A stretch of DNA of 64,000 nucleotides from Brevibacterium sp. W7.2 (GCF_018137945.1 NZ_CP073089.1:3224001-3288000); one strand, 5' to 3'. Positions 1-8,834 are shown, counted from the stretch's first letter. Program-made: numbers and translations. Notes: a model not told the origin generated them from the letters alone.

Positions 1-1238
1 CCACCCCGGAGATCTCCTACGCCCAACCGCTCGACGGTCAGCCCGCCGCGCTGGCTTTCCACGATCTCGCGACGACGGTCGACCACCTCGGCGAGGCCGG
101 CCCGGAATGGGACCGGTTCTTCCGTCCCCTCCTCGACCGCGTCGACGACACGATCTGGCTCTCCCTCGGCGACAAGCGCTCGATTCCCCCGACCCTGCGC
201 GACGTCGACGGGATCGCGAACATCGTGAAGTTCGGGATGCGGCTGCTCTCGCAGGCGAGCCCCGCGTGGAACATTCCGCTCTCCCACGAGACCACGCAGG
301 CGCTCTTCACCGGTGTCGGCTCCCACGCGATCGGCCCCCTGCCGGGCATGGGCACCGCGGCGACGGCGACGATGCTCGCGACGATCGCCCACGCCGGCGG
401 CTGGCCGTCTCCGATCGGCGGGTCGCAGGCGATCACCGACGAACTCGTCGCCGACCTCGAAGCCCACGGCGGCAGGGTCACCGCCGACGCCCGGATCAGC
501 CACGTCTCCGATATGCCCGCGGCCCGCGCCTACATCCTCGACACCTCGGCGCTGAATGCCGCCCAGATCTTCTCCGGCCTCCTGCCCGCCCACGTCGACC
601 GCGCCCTGCGGGCCTTCAAACACGGCAACGCCGCGGCGAAGGTCGACTTCGTGCTCAATGGTCCCGTCCCCTGGGCCGATCCGAACGTCGCCCGCGCCGG
701 CACCGTCCACCTCGGCGGCACACGGGCGCAGATGGCCGAGGCCGAGGGCGACGTCGTCGCCGGCCGCATGCCCGCCCACCCCGTCTGCCTCGTCTCCGAC
801 CCGACGGTCTTCGACCCCTCCCGCGAGGTGAACGGTCTGCGGCCGCTGTGGACGTACTGCCACGTCCCCTTCGACTGCCCGATCGACCCCGCCGACTACA
901 TCATCAGGCAGCTCGAGCGCTTCGCCCCCGGATTCCGCGACACGATCGTCGACTACCGGTCGGTGCCCGCCTCGGAGATGGCCGGACACAACCAGAACTA
1001 CCAGGGCGGGGACATCGCCACCGGCATCATCACCTTCTACCGCATGCTCGCCCGCCCGCGGACGAACTGGGACAACTACAGCCTCGGCGTGCCCGGCGCC
1101 TACCTCTGCTCCGCGGCGACCCCACCGGCCCCCGGCGTCCACGGCATGAACGGCTGGTTCGCCGCCCAGCGCGCGCTCAAGCACCGCTTCGGCATCGACG
1201 AGACCCCGAGCCTCGCCCCGGAGACCGTGAGCCGGTAA
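1..1238 (+). CDS. Phytoene desaturase-like FAD-dependent oxidoreductase, 5'-truncated by window edge
   Basis: The frame is already open at base 3, so the N-terminal FAD-binding Rossmann motif lies upstream and is not visible; 411 residues remain, ending in TAA. The visible part matches the later two thirds of CrtI/phytoene-desaturase-like NAD(P)/FAD oxidoreductases (COG1233): a GGSQAITDELVADLEAHGG segment where these proteins build the second cofactor loop, and a C-terminal FAD-contacting segment GAYLCSAATPPAPGVHGM close to the stop. No carotenoid genes sit beside it, and most actinobacterial members of this family are uncharacterised, so a carotenoid substrate should not be assumed. The DUF418 gene follows 51 bp downstream on the same strand and may be co-transcribed. 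Confidence 0.82.
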   Translation, partial: TPEISYAQPLDGQPAALAFHDLATTVDHLGEAGPEWDRFFRPLLDRVDDTIWLSLGDKRSIPPTLRDVDGIANIVKFGMRLLSQASPAWNIPLSHETTQALFTGVGSHAIGPLPGMGTAATATMLATIAHAGGWPSPIGGSQAITDELVADLEAHGGRVTADARISHVSDMPAARAYILDTSALNAAQIFSGLLPAHVDRALRAFKHGNAAAKVDFVLNGPVPWADPNVARAGTVHLGGTRAQMAEAEGDVVAGRMPAHPVCLVSDPTVFDPSREVNGLRPLWTYCHVPFDCPIDPADYIIRQLERFAPGFRDTIVDYRSVPASEMAGHNQNYQGGDIATGIITFYRMLARPRTNWDNYSLGVPGAYLCSAATPPAPGVHGMNGWFAAQRALKHRFGIDETPSLAPETVSR

Positions 1239-1289
1239 CCGCACCACCAACGACTCAGACTCTGCCCCTCCCCGCACGTTAGGCACCGC

Positions 1290-2633
1290 ATGAGCCATCC
1301 GCCACAGCCTCACCATCATCCGCACCAGCAGGCCCACCTGCAACCGCACCCTCAGGCCGCTCCCCCACCCACCGCGGCACCGCCTCGGCGCGCATTCGCT
1401 CCCGACCTCGCCCGCGGCTTCATGCTCTGCCTCATCGGGATCGCCAACGTCTCGGCGTACCTGTGGGGCACATCGAGCGCCGACTCGCTGACCGGCCATC
1501 CGCCGAGCGACTCCGCCCTCGACATCGTGCTGTCCGTGCTCACGATCCTCTTCGTCGACGGCAGCATCTACCCGATGTTCGCGTTCCTCTTCGGCTACGG
1601 CATCGTCCAGTTCGCCCGCAACCGCACGGCCGCCGGCGACAGCCCCCAGTCGATCACGCGGATGCTCCTGCGCCGCCACCTCTGGCTCGTCATCTTCGGC
1701 TTCGTCCACGCCGCGCTCCTCTTCGGCGGCGACATCCTCGGTGCATACGGCCTGTGCGGTCTCGCCCTCGGCTACCTCATCGTCAACGCGCGCGACCGCA
1801 TCCTCACCATCACCGTGTGGGTGCTCACCGGCGTCCTCGTCCTCTTCGTCTTCGTCCAGATCGGGTTCGTCGCACTGGCGCTGGCCTTGGGCGGCGGGAC
1901 CGGCACCGAGGTGGCCGCCGAGTCCGATGGGGAGGACGTCGTCGCCGCGAATGCGATCCTCGGCAGCCTGCTCACCCAGGGTGCGGACGAACCGAACTAC
2001 CTGCTGGCCGCCGGCATCCGTCTCCTCGTCTGGGTGATGGCGACCGTGCTCAGCATGCTCGCGCTCACCGTGCCGATCACCATCATCCTCGGCGGACTCG
2101 CCGCCCGGCACTGGTGGATCGAACCGCGACCGACGGACTCGGGGACGGCACCCAACGCCGAGGCGGTCCGCCGTCTCCGTCTCGGCCTCGTCGCCGCGAT
2201 CGGCATTCCCGTCGGTGTCCTCGGGGCGCTGCCGCGGGCTCTCGCGTACCTCGGCTGGGTGCCGGAGGACGCGGCGTTCGTCCAGCTCTTCGGCGGACTC
2301 GGCTCCCTCACCGGCGCCTTCGCCGGCATCGGGTACGCGGCCCTGTTCGGCCTCATCGGACTGCGCGTCCAGAACCGTCCGCCGAGGCTTCTGCTGCCCG
2401 TGGCCTACCTCGGGAAGCGCTCGCTGAGCTTCTACCTCCTCCAGTCGGTGATCTTCGCCCCACTGCTCACCGCATGGGGCTTCGGCCTCGGCGGAGCGTG
2501 GAACACGACCCCGGCGTTCCTCCTCGCCATCGGCGTCTGGCTCGTCTCGCTCGGCCTCGCGACGTGGTTGGAGAGGAAGAACGCCAAAGGCCCCGCCGAG
2601 GTGGTGCTCCGCCGGCTCACCTACGGACGGTGA
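1290..2633 (+). CDS. DUF418 family multi-pass membrane protein with His/Pro-rich N-terminus
   Basis: A 447-residue polytopic membrane protein of the DUF418 (YeiB-like) family. The family hallmarks are visible: an N-terminal segment DLARGFMLCLIGIANV, a middle segment HLWLVIFGFVHAALLFGGD, and a C-terminal DUF418 region with KRSLSFYLLQSVIF. About eight to ten hydrophobic spans are apparent. The first 37 residues precede the first membrane span and are unusually rich in His, Gln and Pro, which is not part of the DUF418 core and could bind metal or be a flexible tail. The function of DUF418 proteins is not established; some resemble membrane acyltransferases in topology. Its last 17 bp overlap the end of the convergent unknown gene. 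Confidence 0.85.
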   Translation: MSHPPQPHHHPHQQAHLQPHPQAAPPPTAAPPRRAFAPDLARGFMLCLIGIANVSAYLWGTSSADSLTGHPPSDSALDIVLSVLTILFVDGSIYPMFAFLFGYGIVQFARNRTAAGDSPQSITRMLLRRHLWLVIFGFVHAALLFGGDILGAYGLCGLALGYLIVNARDRILTITVWVLTGVLVLFVFVQIGFVALALALGGGTGTEVAAESDGEDVVAANAILGSLLTQGADEPNYLLAAGIRLLVWVMATVLSMLALTVPITIILGGLAARHWWIEPRPTDSGTAPNAEAVRRLRLGLVAAIGIPVGVLGALPRALAYLGWVPEDAAFVQLFGGLGSLTGAFAGIGYAALFGLIGLRVQNRPPRLLLPVAYLGKRSLSFYLLQSVIFAPLLTAWGFGLGGAWNTTPAFLLAIGVWLVSLGLATWLERKNAKGPAEVVLRRLTYGR

Positions 2634-3921
2634 GACCGGGGTGAGCCACCCACGCGTACGCATCGTCGTCGAACGACCAATCGACGACCTCGGTGATGCC
2701 GCTGATCGCGTCGGTGAGCCAGTACGTCGTGTCCGGGTTCCATCCGGCAATGAGACTCGCCGTGTTGCAGTCGGTGTTGCCGCGGAAGGGCGCATCACCT
2801 CGTCCATCCACGATGCTGTCGTCGCTCACATCGATGACGACACCGGCGGTGCGCAGGTACCCGGCCAGGCTGACATGGACGCCGTCGAACTGCTCAGCCA
2901 CACGTGACCAGTCGGGGATGACCCAGCGACCCTTGCGTCCGGTGGCTTCGAACCACACCTCTCGCCGCTGCGCGGTGACATCGAGCGGAAACTTCCGGCA
3001 GAGCGCAGCCCACTGCTCCGGACCGCTGACGGTGAACACGCGGGAGGTGTCCCGCAGACGCACCCGTCGCGCTCTCGCTCGTTCGAGTCCGAAATCGTCC
3101 TCGACCAGGCCAAGGCCGATGGGCTCTCCGCTCGGCCACGTTCCGGTCGTCGACCAGAGCTCAACCGCAGGGGTCGACCACCACTCCCTCGCGCCGATGC
3201 CAAAGGGCCTGAGACGGTAGGCGCGGCGAGACGACTCCTCTTCGGCCATCACTCCTGCACGCCACTGAGCCAGACTCGTCGCCGCCTCACCGGTCGGCAG
3301 CGACGGCTCCTCACCGCCGAGAGGACCGAGGAGAGCGGTCGGATCCGCACCGAGCACCCGCCTCGTCGCGTCACGGTTGGGCGGGTCGTCCCACGTCAGC
3401 TCCCACTGGTCGTCGACATCGGGACCACGCGACCATGTCTCGAGGAGTCCACTGTGGACAACGGCTTCGGCCCACGGACGCAGAGCATCGACCATCTCCG
3501 GATCCTCGGCAAGGACCGCATCGGAATGCGGCGGCTGCCAGTACATCGCTCCACCGATGACCGCGGCCATTGCGTGTTCGAGGTCGGCCTGAGTCGGTGC
3601 GACCGGATCGAGGCTTCGCAATGCTTGAGCGACCTCGGCCGGCTGCACGTTGCGGCGACGGATCTCACCCTCATCGCCGCCGTAGACGACCGAGTCGATC
3701 CCTCGCTGCCTGTCAAGCACGCAGACGGCACGGTGCATCGCTTCGCTGAAAACAGCGAGCGGAACCGTCTGGTCCGAGTCTGGGCTCTCGCCACTGGTGA
3801 CGAGGTTGAGCACGAGTGACCGTCCCCGCGGGGACGCGAGCAGGTCATCGACCCTCAGCGGCCCGCCGAGGTGGAATGAGGCGGGCGATTGGGCACCCGA
3901 AGCGTGGTGGTCGTCAGGCAT
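2617..3921 (-). CDS. Hypothetical protein, 434 aa, no recognised family
   Basis: A 434-residue, acidic, soluble-looking protein with no signal peptide and no long hydrophobic segment. It is rich in Trp, Asp and Glu, with blocks such as DDQWELTWDDPPNRDATRR in the middle and TYWLTDAISGITEVVDWSF near the C-terminus. I recognise no catalytic motif. The start is supported by an AAGGTGAG ribosome site 5 nt before the ATG. Codon usage is as GC-rich as its neighbours. It converges on and overlaps the DUF418 gene by 17 bp and lies downstream of the EamA exporter gene on the same strand, 76 bp away. It may be a lineage-specific protein. Confidence 0.7.
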   Translation of the reverse strand: MPDDHHASGAQSPASFHLGGPLRVDDLLASPRGRSLVLNLVTSGESPDSDQTVPLAVFSEAMHRAVCVLDRQRGIDSVVYGGDEGEIRRRNVQPAEVAQALRSLDPVAPTQADLEHAMAAVIGGAMYWQPPHSDAVLAEDPEMVDALRPWAEAVVHSGLLETWSRGPDVDDQWELTWDDPPNRDATRRVLGADPTALLGPLGGEEPSLPTGEAATSLAQWRAGVMAEEESSRRAYRLRPFGIGAREWWSTPAVELWSTTGTWPSGEPIGLGLVEDDFGLERARARRVRLRDTSRVFTVSGPEQWAALCRKFPLDVTAQRREVWFEATGRKGRWVIPDWSRVAEQFDGVHVSLAGYLRTAGVVIDVSDDSIVDGRGDAPFRGNTDCNTASLIAGWNPDTTYWLTDAISGITEVVDWSFDDDAYAWVAHPGLTVRR

Positions 3922-3997
3922 GGTCTCACCTTAGACGGCCTGGACCTGCGCACGACCGGAGCGAGAAGAACCGTGATCGAATCGCGCCTCGGCAGGC

Positions 3998-5062
3998 TCA
4001 CCGGGTGCACGGCGTCCCTGCGGGGACGCCCTCGTCGGGTTCGCTCTCCGACCCGACACCAGCCTCGGGGTCGGCCGATTCCAGCACGATGGGCACGGGG
4101 TCGGGCACCGCCGCCTCGGCGATCGTCCCCGCGACCGCGCGCGGCCCGGCACCTGCCCGCAGCCCGGCGCCTGCCCGCAGACCGGCCCCGAGGACGCCGA
4201 TGATGACGAGTGCCGCCCCGCAGAGCTCGCCGACGGTCACGGTCTCCCCGAAGACGAACCACGCCGCGCTCATGCCGACGATGGGCACGAGCATCGAGAA
4301 CGGGGCGACGACGCCGGCGGGGTTGCGCGAGAGCAGCCACGACCACACGCCCGACCCGATGACCGTGGCGATGACGACGGTGTAGACGAGCCCCGCGATG
4401 CCGAGCAGGCCGGTCGGCGTCGCCAGTGTCGTCAGCGAGGCCCCGATCCGGTCGGGGCCTTCGACGAGCAGGGCGAGGAGGAGCATGGGCACGGGCGGGA
4501 CGACCGACATCCACATCGTGAATTTCACGGGTTCGACCGAATGCGCCTGCCGGTTGCAGATGTTGCCGATCGCCCAGCCGAAGGCGCCGGCGAGCGTGAG
4601 GAGGAACGGCAGGAAGCTCGCGCTCGAGTCGAGCCGCTGCCACCCGACGACACCGAGCCCGGCCATGGCGAGCAGGAGGAACGCCATCTGCGAGCCGCGC
4701 ACCCGCTCCCGCAGAACCGTCATCCCGAGGAGGACGGTGAACGGCCCCGAGGCCTGAAGGACGAGGGAGGCGAGTCCGGCGGGCATGCCGGCGGCCATCG
4801 CCCAGTAGAGGAACGCGAACTGGAGGATGCCGAAGCCGAGCCCGTAGCCGAGGATCCACCGGAACCGCACCCGCGGCATGGGGACGAAGAGGAGTGCGGG
4901 GATCGCGAGGAGGGAGAAGCGCAGCGCGACGAGGAAGAACGGCGGGAACTGGTCGAGGGAGAGGTCGATCGCGAGGAAGTTCAGTCCCCACATCACGGCC
5001 ACCGAGGCGGCGAGGAGGCAGTGTCTGGCAGTCATGACTCCATTCTTGAGCGGCCCACTCAT
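3998..5062 (-). CDS. EamA/DMT-superfamily transporter
   Basis: A ten-span drug/metabolite exporter (EamA, DMT superfamily) of about 354 residues. Paired EamA repeats are visible: the first begins at AASVAVMWGLNFLAIDLSL and carries the typical helix FLYWAMAAGMPAGLASLVLQ; the second starts near FGWAIGNICN and ends around ALVIIGVLGAGLRAGAG. The C-terminal 60 residues are a Pro/Glu-rich tail with a short AGLRAGAGLRAGAG duplication. I chose the ATG at 5062 because a weak -10 (TGCGAT) lies 7 nt upstream; an internal ATG at 5035 is the alternative. It is divergent from the LysR gene 44 bp away, so that regulator probably controls it. Substrate unknown; amino acids or metabolites are usual for this family. 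Confidence 0.87.
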   Translation of the reverse strand: MSGPLKNGVMTARHCLLAASVAVMWGLNFLAIDLSLDQFPPFFLVALRFSLLAIPALLFVPMPRVRFRWILGYGLGFGILQFAFLYWAMAAGMPAGLASLVLQASGPFTVLLGMTVLRERVRGSQMAFLLLAMAGLGVVGWQRLDSSASFLPFLLTLAGAFGWAIGNICNRQAHSVEPVKFTMWMSVVPPVPMLLLALLVEGPDRIGASLTTLATPTGLLGIAGLVYTVVIATVIGSGVWSWLLSRNPAGVVAPFSMLVPIVGMSAAWFVFGETVTVGELCGAALVIIGVLGAGLRAGAGLRAGAGPRAVAGTIAEAAVPDPVPIVLESADPEAGVGSESEPDEGVPAGTPCTR

Positions 5063-5106
5063 TAGCACAATCGCAAAGATCTGAAGTGTCCTTGTAGCAT
5101 TGCTTC
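5063..5106. promoter_or_regulatory. Divergent promoter region between EamA exporter and LysR regulator
   Basis: The 44-bp gap between two divergent starts must hold both promoters and any LysR operator. On the plus strand TAGCAT at 5095-5100 is followed by 6 nt and the LysR ATG, with no Shine-Dalgarno sequence, which suggests a leaderless transcript. On the minus strand TGCGAT lies 7 nt before the exporter ATG. LysR regulators usually bind near such shared promoters. Confidence 0.5.
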
Positions 5107-6042
5107 ATGGTCATCGATCCGCGGCACCTCGAGCTCCTCCGCCTCCTCGATGAGCGCGGCAGCGTCACCGAGGTCGCGCGCGTCACGCACCGCACCCCCT
5201 CGGCGGTCTCCCAGCAGCTGAGGCAGGCGACTCGGGAACTCGGGCACGCCCTCGTCGAACCGGCCGGACGCGGACTCGCCCTCACCCCGGCGGGGCGGCT
5301 GCTCGCCGCGGGCGGTCGCGACCTCGCCCGCACGCTCGCGCGCGTGCAGGCGGACTGGGAGGGCCACCTCGGCGAGCCCATCGGAGAGATCACCCTCGCC
5401 GGCCTCCCGAGCGCACTCACCTACCTCCTGCCCGACGCCCTGCGCGAACTGCACCGGACGCATCCGGGACTGCGGCTGCGGACCTCGGACGTCGACCTCG
5501 CCGAACACGAGTTCGCGGCCCTGACCAGCGATGTCGACATCGTCATCGCCCACAGCCTCGTCTCCGACCGACCGGCAGGCACGGACGGCCTCACCGTCGT
5601 GCCGCTGGCGCGGGAGCCGATCGACGTCGCGATGGCCACGGCCCACCCGCTCGCCGCGAGAACCGAGCTCACCCCGGACGATGTCGTCGACTGGCCGTGG
5701 GTCGGGGTGCCGCACGGGTACCCGTTCAACTCGGTGCTGCTCTCCCTCGCCCACGTCACCGGCCGCGACCTCGACGTCGTCCAGCGCATCCGCGACAACC
5801 GGCTCATCGAGGCGATCGTCGCCTCGAGCGATCAGCTCGCCCTCCTCCCCCGGTTCACGACACCGCGGGACGCCGGGCTCACCCTCGTCCCGCTGTCGGG
5901 AGTGACGACGATGCGCTGGGTCGTCGCCGTCATGCGCCCGGACACCGCCGAACGCGTCGCGGTCAGGCGCGTGCTCGAGGCGCTGACGCGAAGCGACGAG
6001 GGACGAGCTTCTCCAACGGCAGGAACGCCGCCCAGCAGATGA
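5107..6042 (+). CDS. LysR-family transcriptional regulator
   Basis: A 311-residue LysR-type regulator. The N-terminal winged helix-turn-helix is clear: HLELLRLLDERGSVTEVARV followed by the recognition helix in TPSAVSQQLRQATRELG (residues about 7-45). The rest is the periplasmic-binding-protein-like effector domain, with LAGLPSALTYLLPDALREL starting its first lobe and the usual length. It is transcribed away from the EamA exporter, the common arrangement in which a LysR protein controls the neighbouring exporter in response to its substrate. Its last 80 bp overlap the 3' end of the convergent HTTM gene, so the C-terminal tail (after residue about 285) is encoded in the overlap and may be poorly conserved. 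Confidence 0.9.
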   Translation: MVIDPRHLELLRLLDERGSVTEVARVTHRTPSAVSQQLRQATRELGHALVEPAGRGLALTPAGRLLAAGGRDLARTLARVQADWEGHLGEPIGEITLAGLPSALTYLLPDALRELHRTHPGLRLRTSDVDLAEHEFAALTSDVDIVIAHSLVSDRPAGTDGLTVVPLAREPIDVAMATAHPLAARTELTPDDVVDWPWVGVPHGYPFNSVLLSLAHVTGRDLDVVQRIRDNRLIEAIVASSDQLALLPRFTTPRDAGLTLVPLSGVTTMRWVVAVMRPDTAERVAVRRVLEALTRSDEGRASPTAGTPPSR

Positions 6043-6868
6043 CGGTCGGGAGGAAGTGGATCCCGAGCGCGAAGTACGTCATGAGGTGGAAGAGGCAGAA
6101 GAAGGCGACGATGAAGTAAATCGCCTTGCCCTTTACGAACAGCGCGATCGGCGAGAGGAACTCGAAGACGAGCGTCGCCCACTGGGCGGCGATGAGGAGG
6201 CCGGGCATCTCGAGGAACGGCTTCGACCATTCCGCCCCGCGGCGCATGAGCGCCCAGATGATGACCGCGCCGTTGGCCCAGTCGGTGATGTCGCCGGAGG
6301 CGATCCACTTCATGAGCACCGAGTAGAAGTACGTGAGGACGACGGAGATCTGGACGACGCGCAGCGCCCAGCCCGCCTTCGCCGAGGTGGCCCCCACGTC
6401 CCGGAAGCGGGCGACGCCGACCGTGGGGAGGACGACGGCGGCGATGACGAGCGCCATGTGGTCGTGCGCGACGTACCCGTAGCCCTGCGTGTAGAACATC
6501 CACGCCCCGAAGGTGATCGCGACGATGATCCCGCTCGTGCGCTGGAGGATCCCGATCGCGGCGAGCACGCAGAAGGTGATGATGAGGGCGAGCAGGATCT
6601 GCGCGCCAAGCACGCTCACCGGTGGGATGCCGAGCACCCGGGCCAGCCACAGCGGCTGGTAGAGCTCGGGCGTCCACCCGTGCGGGATGACGTCACCGGA
6701 GATCGTGAGGACGTCGATGATGATGAAGACGTAGATGATGAAACGGAACACCGCGACCCGCGCCAGCGGCACCTGCGGCATGAACCAGCGGAGGAAGGCA
6801 TTGCGGTGGTCGGGCAGGGTCGGCGACAGAGTCCCGGCGGTCGGCGGAGTCGTGGTCGAGGAGGCCAT
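5963..6868 (-). CDS. HTTM-domain integral membrane protein
   Basis: An integral membrane protein of about 301 residues of the HTTM family, the membrane fold shared with vitamin K-dependent gamma-carboxylase. It shows several strongly hydrophobic spans, among them RVAVFRFIIYVFIIIDVLTI at the start, and the HTTM-like HDHMALVIAAVVLP and FEFLSPIALF segments. The upstream ATG at 6886 is in frame, but the ATG at 6868 has a GGGAGGTG ribosome site 8 nt before it and lies 2 bp after the stop of the preceding gene, so the two are translationally coupled. Bacterial HTTM proteins have no settled function; a membrane-bound enzyme or partner-dependent factor is possible. The small single-span protein upstream is the likely partner. 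Confidence 0.82.
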   Translation of the reverse strand: MASSTTTPPTAGTLSPTLPDHRNAFLRWFMPQVPLARVAVFRFIIYVFIIIDVLTISGDVIPHGWTPELYQPLWLARVLGIPPVSVLGAQILLALIITFCVLAAIGILQRTSGIIVAITFGAWMFYTQGYGYVAHDHMALVIAAVVLPTVGVARFRDVGATSAKAGWALRVVQISVVLTYFYSVLMKWIASGDITDWANGAVIIWALMRRGAEWSKPFLEMPGLLIAAQWATLVFEFLSPIALFVKGKAIYFIVAFFCLFHLMTYFALGIHFLPTVICWAAFLPLEKLVPRRFASAPRARA

Positions 6869-6870
6869 GG

Positions 6871-7446
6871 TCACTGCACCTCCCACGTCGCGAGGGTCCG
6901 GGTCACAGGATCGCCGACGCTGCGGCCGTTGTCGAGCTGCGTCGTGTCACGGCAGAGGATCATCTCCTCGGGCTCGGGCTGACCGGGATGGAGCCGGATG
7001 TAGGAGTCGGCGAGCGTCTGGAGCAGCTCGGGATTGTCGATGACCCGCTGCAGCTGGGATTCGACGTCACCGCGTTCGATGCCGACGGTGGCCGTGTTGA
7101 ACGCGAGCCGCGTCGGTTCGTCCTCGCCGGGGAACCGCGCCGCGATGCACGTCGAGTTGACCTCCCCGTTGAGGTCCTTCGCCGTCGCGTACTGGGTGAG
7201 GGAGCCGAGCGGGAAGAAGTCGTTCGTGTTGAGGAACTGCCCCGCCGTGAGGATGACGAGGGCGACCGCGGTCACCGCGATCCGCCAGCCCGTCCCGATC
7301 CGCGACAGCGGTGCCCTCGCCGAGGCGGTCGCGGGCCCAGGTGCGTCAGCGGGCCCGGGTGCGTCAGCGGGCTCGGGTGCGCTGCCTGGCTCGTTCGCGC
7401 TGCCCGGCGGGGTGCTCGTGAGGAGTCGGCGCTTCTTCTCGTCCAT
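6871..7446 (-). CDS. Single-span membrane-anchored protein in operon with HTTM gene
   Basis: A 191-residue protein with a cytoplasmic Pro/Ala/Gly-rich N-terminus that contains a short duplication (ADAPGPADAPGPA), one transmembrane segment (about residues 54-72, WRIAVTAVALVILTAGQFL) and an extracytoplasmic C-terminal domain of about 115 residues with two cysteines (STCIAARFPG and MILCRDTTQ) that could form a disulfide. No family name comes to mind, but small proteins of this layout commonly sit directly before HTTM genes in actinobacteria, and the 2-bp spacing here suggests they act together. A DoxX-like or secreted enzyme role cannot be assigned. Confidence 0.72.
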   Translation of the reverse strand: MDEKKRRLLTSTPPGSANEPGSAPEPADAPGPADAPGPATASARAPLSRIGTGWRIAVTAVALVILTAGQFLNTNDFFPLGSLTQYATAKDLNGEVNSTCIAARFPGEDEPTRLAFNTATVGIERGDVESQLQRVIDNPELLQTLADSYIRLHPGQPEPEEMILCRDTTQLDNGRSVGDPVTRTLATWEVQ

Positions 7447-7606
7447 GTGCTGCGGGGCTCATCCTCTCGTGCCGCGGTCGGTCGCCCGGTCCGGCACTCC
7501 GGGTGCGCGGACGGTCTGCTCAGACGATGCCGGGGCGGACACCTCGGCGATCTCGGAGACAATCGTAGCGTTTCGCACCAGCACCGACGCTCAGCAAGCG
7601 GTGCCG

Positions 7607-8422
7607 TCACGAACCGCGGGCGTAGAGGTTGAGCTGCTCCCACGCCGCGGCGTACTTCTGGAACGCGGCGGTCGCGGACTCGATGTCGTCGTTGCTCAGC
7701 GCCGTCACCCACGAGTCGACGAGCTCCGGACCCTCGTTCGGCCACAGCACCTCGCTCATCCCGCCGAGGTCGAGTTCGAGGATCGAGTTCATGTCGAAGC
7801 TGTCGATCCACTGCGCGAGCACCCCGGTCTGCTCGACCATGTCGACGACCTTCGACTTCTCCGCGATGGTCTCCGCGGCCCACTCCATGCGCGCCGAGGC
7901 GGCGAGGATGTCGGTGCGGATGAGCACCCGCATCCCGGCCTCGGTGTCCTCGGTGATGACCTGGTCCTCCCCGAGGGAGAAGAAGAGCCACCATGCCGGG
8001 GGCACATCCCAGGCCGAGACCCGGGTGAAGATGCGGGTGTCCTTCGTGTCCTGGAGCCACTCGGCGCGGTGCCCGGCCGCCCGCCGCCGGGCGGACTTCG
8101 GGGCGATGATGTCGAGCGTCGCCTTCGACGTGTGCTCGGTCAGCGACTCGAGCGCCTCCCAGCCGCGGATGTCCTCCTGAGTGGGGCTGAAGCGGTCCAC
8201 GCCGTCCGGGGTCTGAGACGCCGGGAGGAAGATCGGGGTGTTGCGGAACGACTCGGCCACCGGGTTCGGGGGAAGCGAGATCAGGCGCTGATCCGCGTCC
8301 GCCGCCACCTGCGCTTCGATGCGCGCACGGTTGTCCTCGACCTGCCTGTCTTGCAATTCGGAATGAACCACCGTGGGTTCGAAGATCCGCAGGGAGACGA
8401 GATATTCGCGACTGTAGGACAT
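7607..8422 (-). CDS. Conserved hypothetical protein, 271 aa
   Basis: A soluble 271-residue protein with no signal peptide, rich in Trp and acidic residues. Distinct blocks are the charged coiled-coil-like stretch at residues 20-45, GVDRFSPTQEDIRGWEALE around residues 72-90, and WWLFFSLGEDQVITEDTEAG in the middle. I do not recognise a domain. It is divergent from the DUF3073 gene with 128 bp between starts. Good codon usage, a clean ATG and no overlap with a better gene on the other strand support it as real. Its downstream neighbour, the single-span/HTTM pair, is separated by 160 bp and probably has its own promoter (TACGAT at 7562-7567, minus strand). Confidence 0.72.
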   Translation of the reverse strand: MSYSREYLVSLRIFEPTVVHSELQDRQVEDNRARIEAQVAADADQRLISLPPNPVAESFRNTPIFLPASQTPDGVDRFSPTQEDIRGWEALESLTEHTSKATLDIIAPKSARRRAAGHRAEWLQDTKDTRIFTRVSAWDVPPAWWLFFSLGEDQVITEDTEAGMRVLIRTDILAASARMEWAAETIAEKSKVVDMVEQTGVLAQWIDSFDMNSILELDLGGMSEVLWPNEGPELVDSWVTALSNDDIESATAAFQKYAAAWEQLNLYARGS

Positions 8423-8477
8423 GGGTTCAGCCTATCCAAGGTCGCTTCCCGAAATGGAACTTCCCACCGCGAACAGG

Positions 8478-8525
8478 TAGGATTTAAGCGCATAGCAGAG
8501 ATCTAGTCTGGGGCGAGCTGCCCCA
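8478..8525 (+). promoter_or_regulatory. Candidate promoter and leader hairpin for DUF3073 gene
   Basis: TAGGAT at 8478-8483 is a good actinobacterial -10 box. A short inverted repeat, TGGGGC at 8509-8514 and GCCCCA at 8520-8525 around GAGCT, lies in the presumed 5' leader just before the ribosome site. The assignment is by eye. Confidence 0.4.
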
Positions 8526-8550
8526 CATGACGACGGAGGGGGTCACGCCA

Positions 8551-8778
8551 GTGGGTCGCGGCCGCGCAAAGGCAAAGCAGATCAAGGTAGCTCGGAAGCT
8601 CAAGTACTACAGCCCCGACACTGATCTCAATCGTCTCCAACAGGAACTTGGCACGGACTCCCATGAGTCCTCCTCAACCGATGCCTACGACGACGAACCC
8701 GATTACTCGGAGTACGCGGACAAGTACAACGTCGACGACGAAGACGGCGACGACGAGTACACGGAGCGCCGCTCCTGA
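8551..8778 (+). CDS. DUF3073 family small protein
   Basis: A 75-residue protein of the DUF3073 family, found throughout actinobacteria and of unknown function. The conserved basic N-terminus GRGRAKAKQIKVARKLKYYS is followed by an acidic C-terminal half (EYADKYNVDDEDGDDEYTE). I chose the GTG at 8551 over the upstream ATG at 8527 because family members begin at MGRGRAKAKQ and because GGAGGGGG at 8535-8542 lies 8 nt before the GTG. It is a single-gene unit, closed by a strong hairpin shared with the convergent purM gene. Confidence 0.9.
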   Translation: MGRGRAKAKQIKVARKLKYYSPDTDLNRLQQELGTDSHESSSTDAYDDEPDYSEYADKYNVDDEDGDDEYTERRS

Positions 8779-8793
8779 GCTGACCCATAACGC

Positions 8794-8834
8794 ATGAGGA
8801 GGGGCGGAGACATGAAGTCTCCGCCCCTCCTCAT
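8794..8834. terminator. Bidirectional hairpin terminator between DUF3073 gene and purM
   Basis: A perfect 18-bp stem (8794-8811 with 8817-8834) closes a 5-nt loop ATGAA. It lies 15 bp after the DUF3073 stop and 19 bp after the purM stop, between two convergent genes, so it can end both transcripts. There is no long T-run, as is common for actinobacterial terminators. Confidence 0.85.

Noticed and set aside
107..1282. Long Arg/Pro-rich plus-strand frame overlapping the oxidoreductase
   Set aside because: Out-of-frame shadow typical of GC-rich genes; the oxidoreductase frame has clear family motifs.
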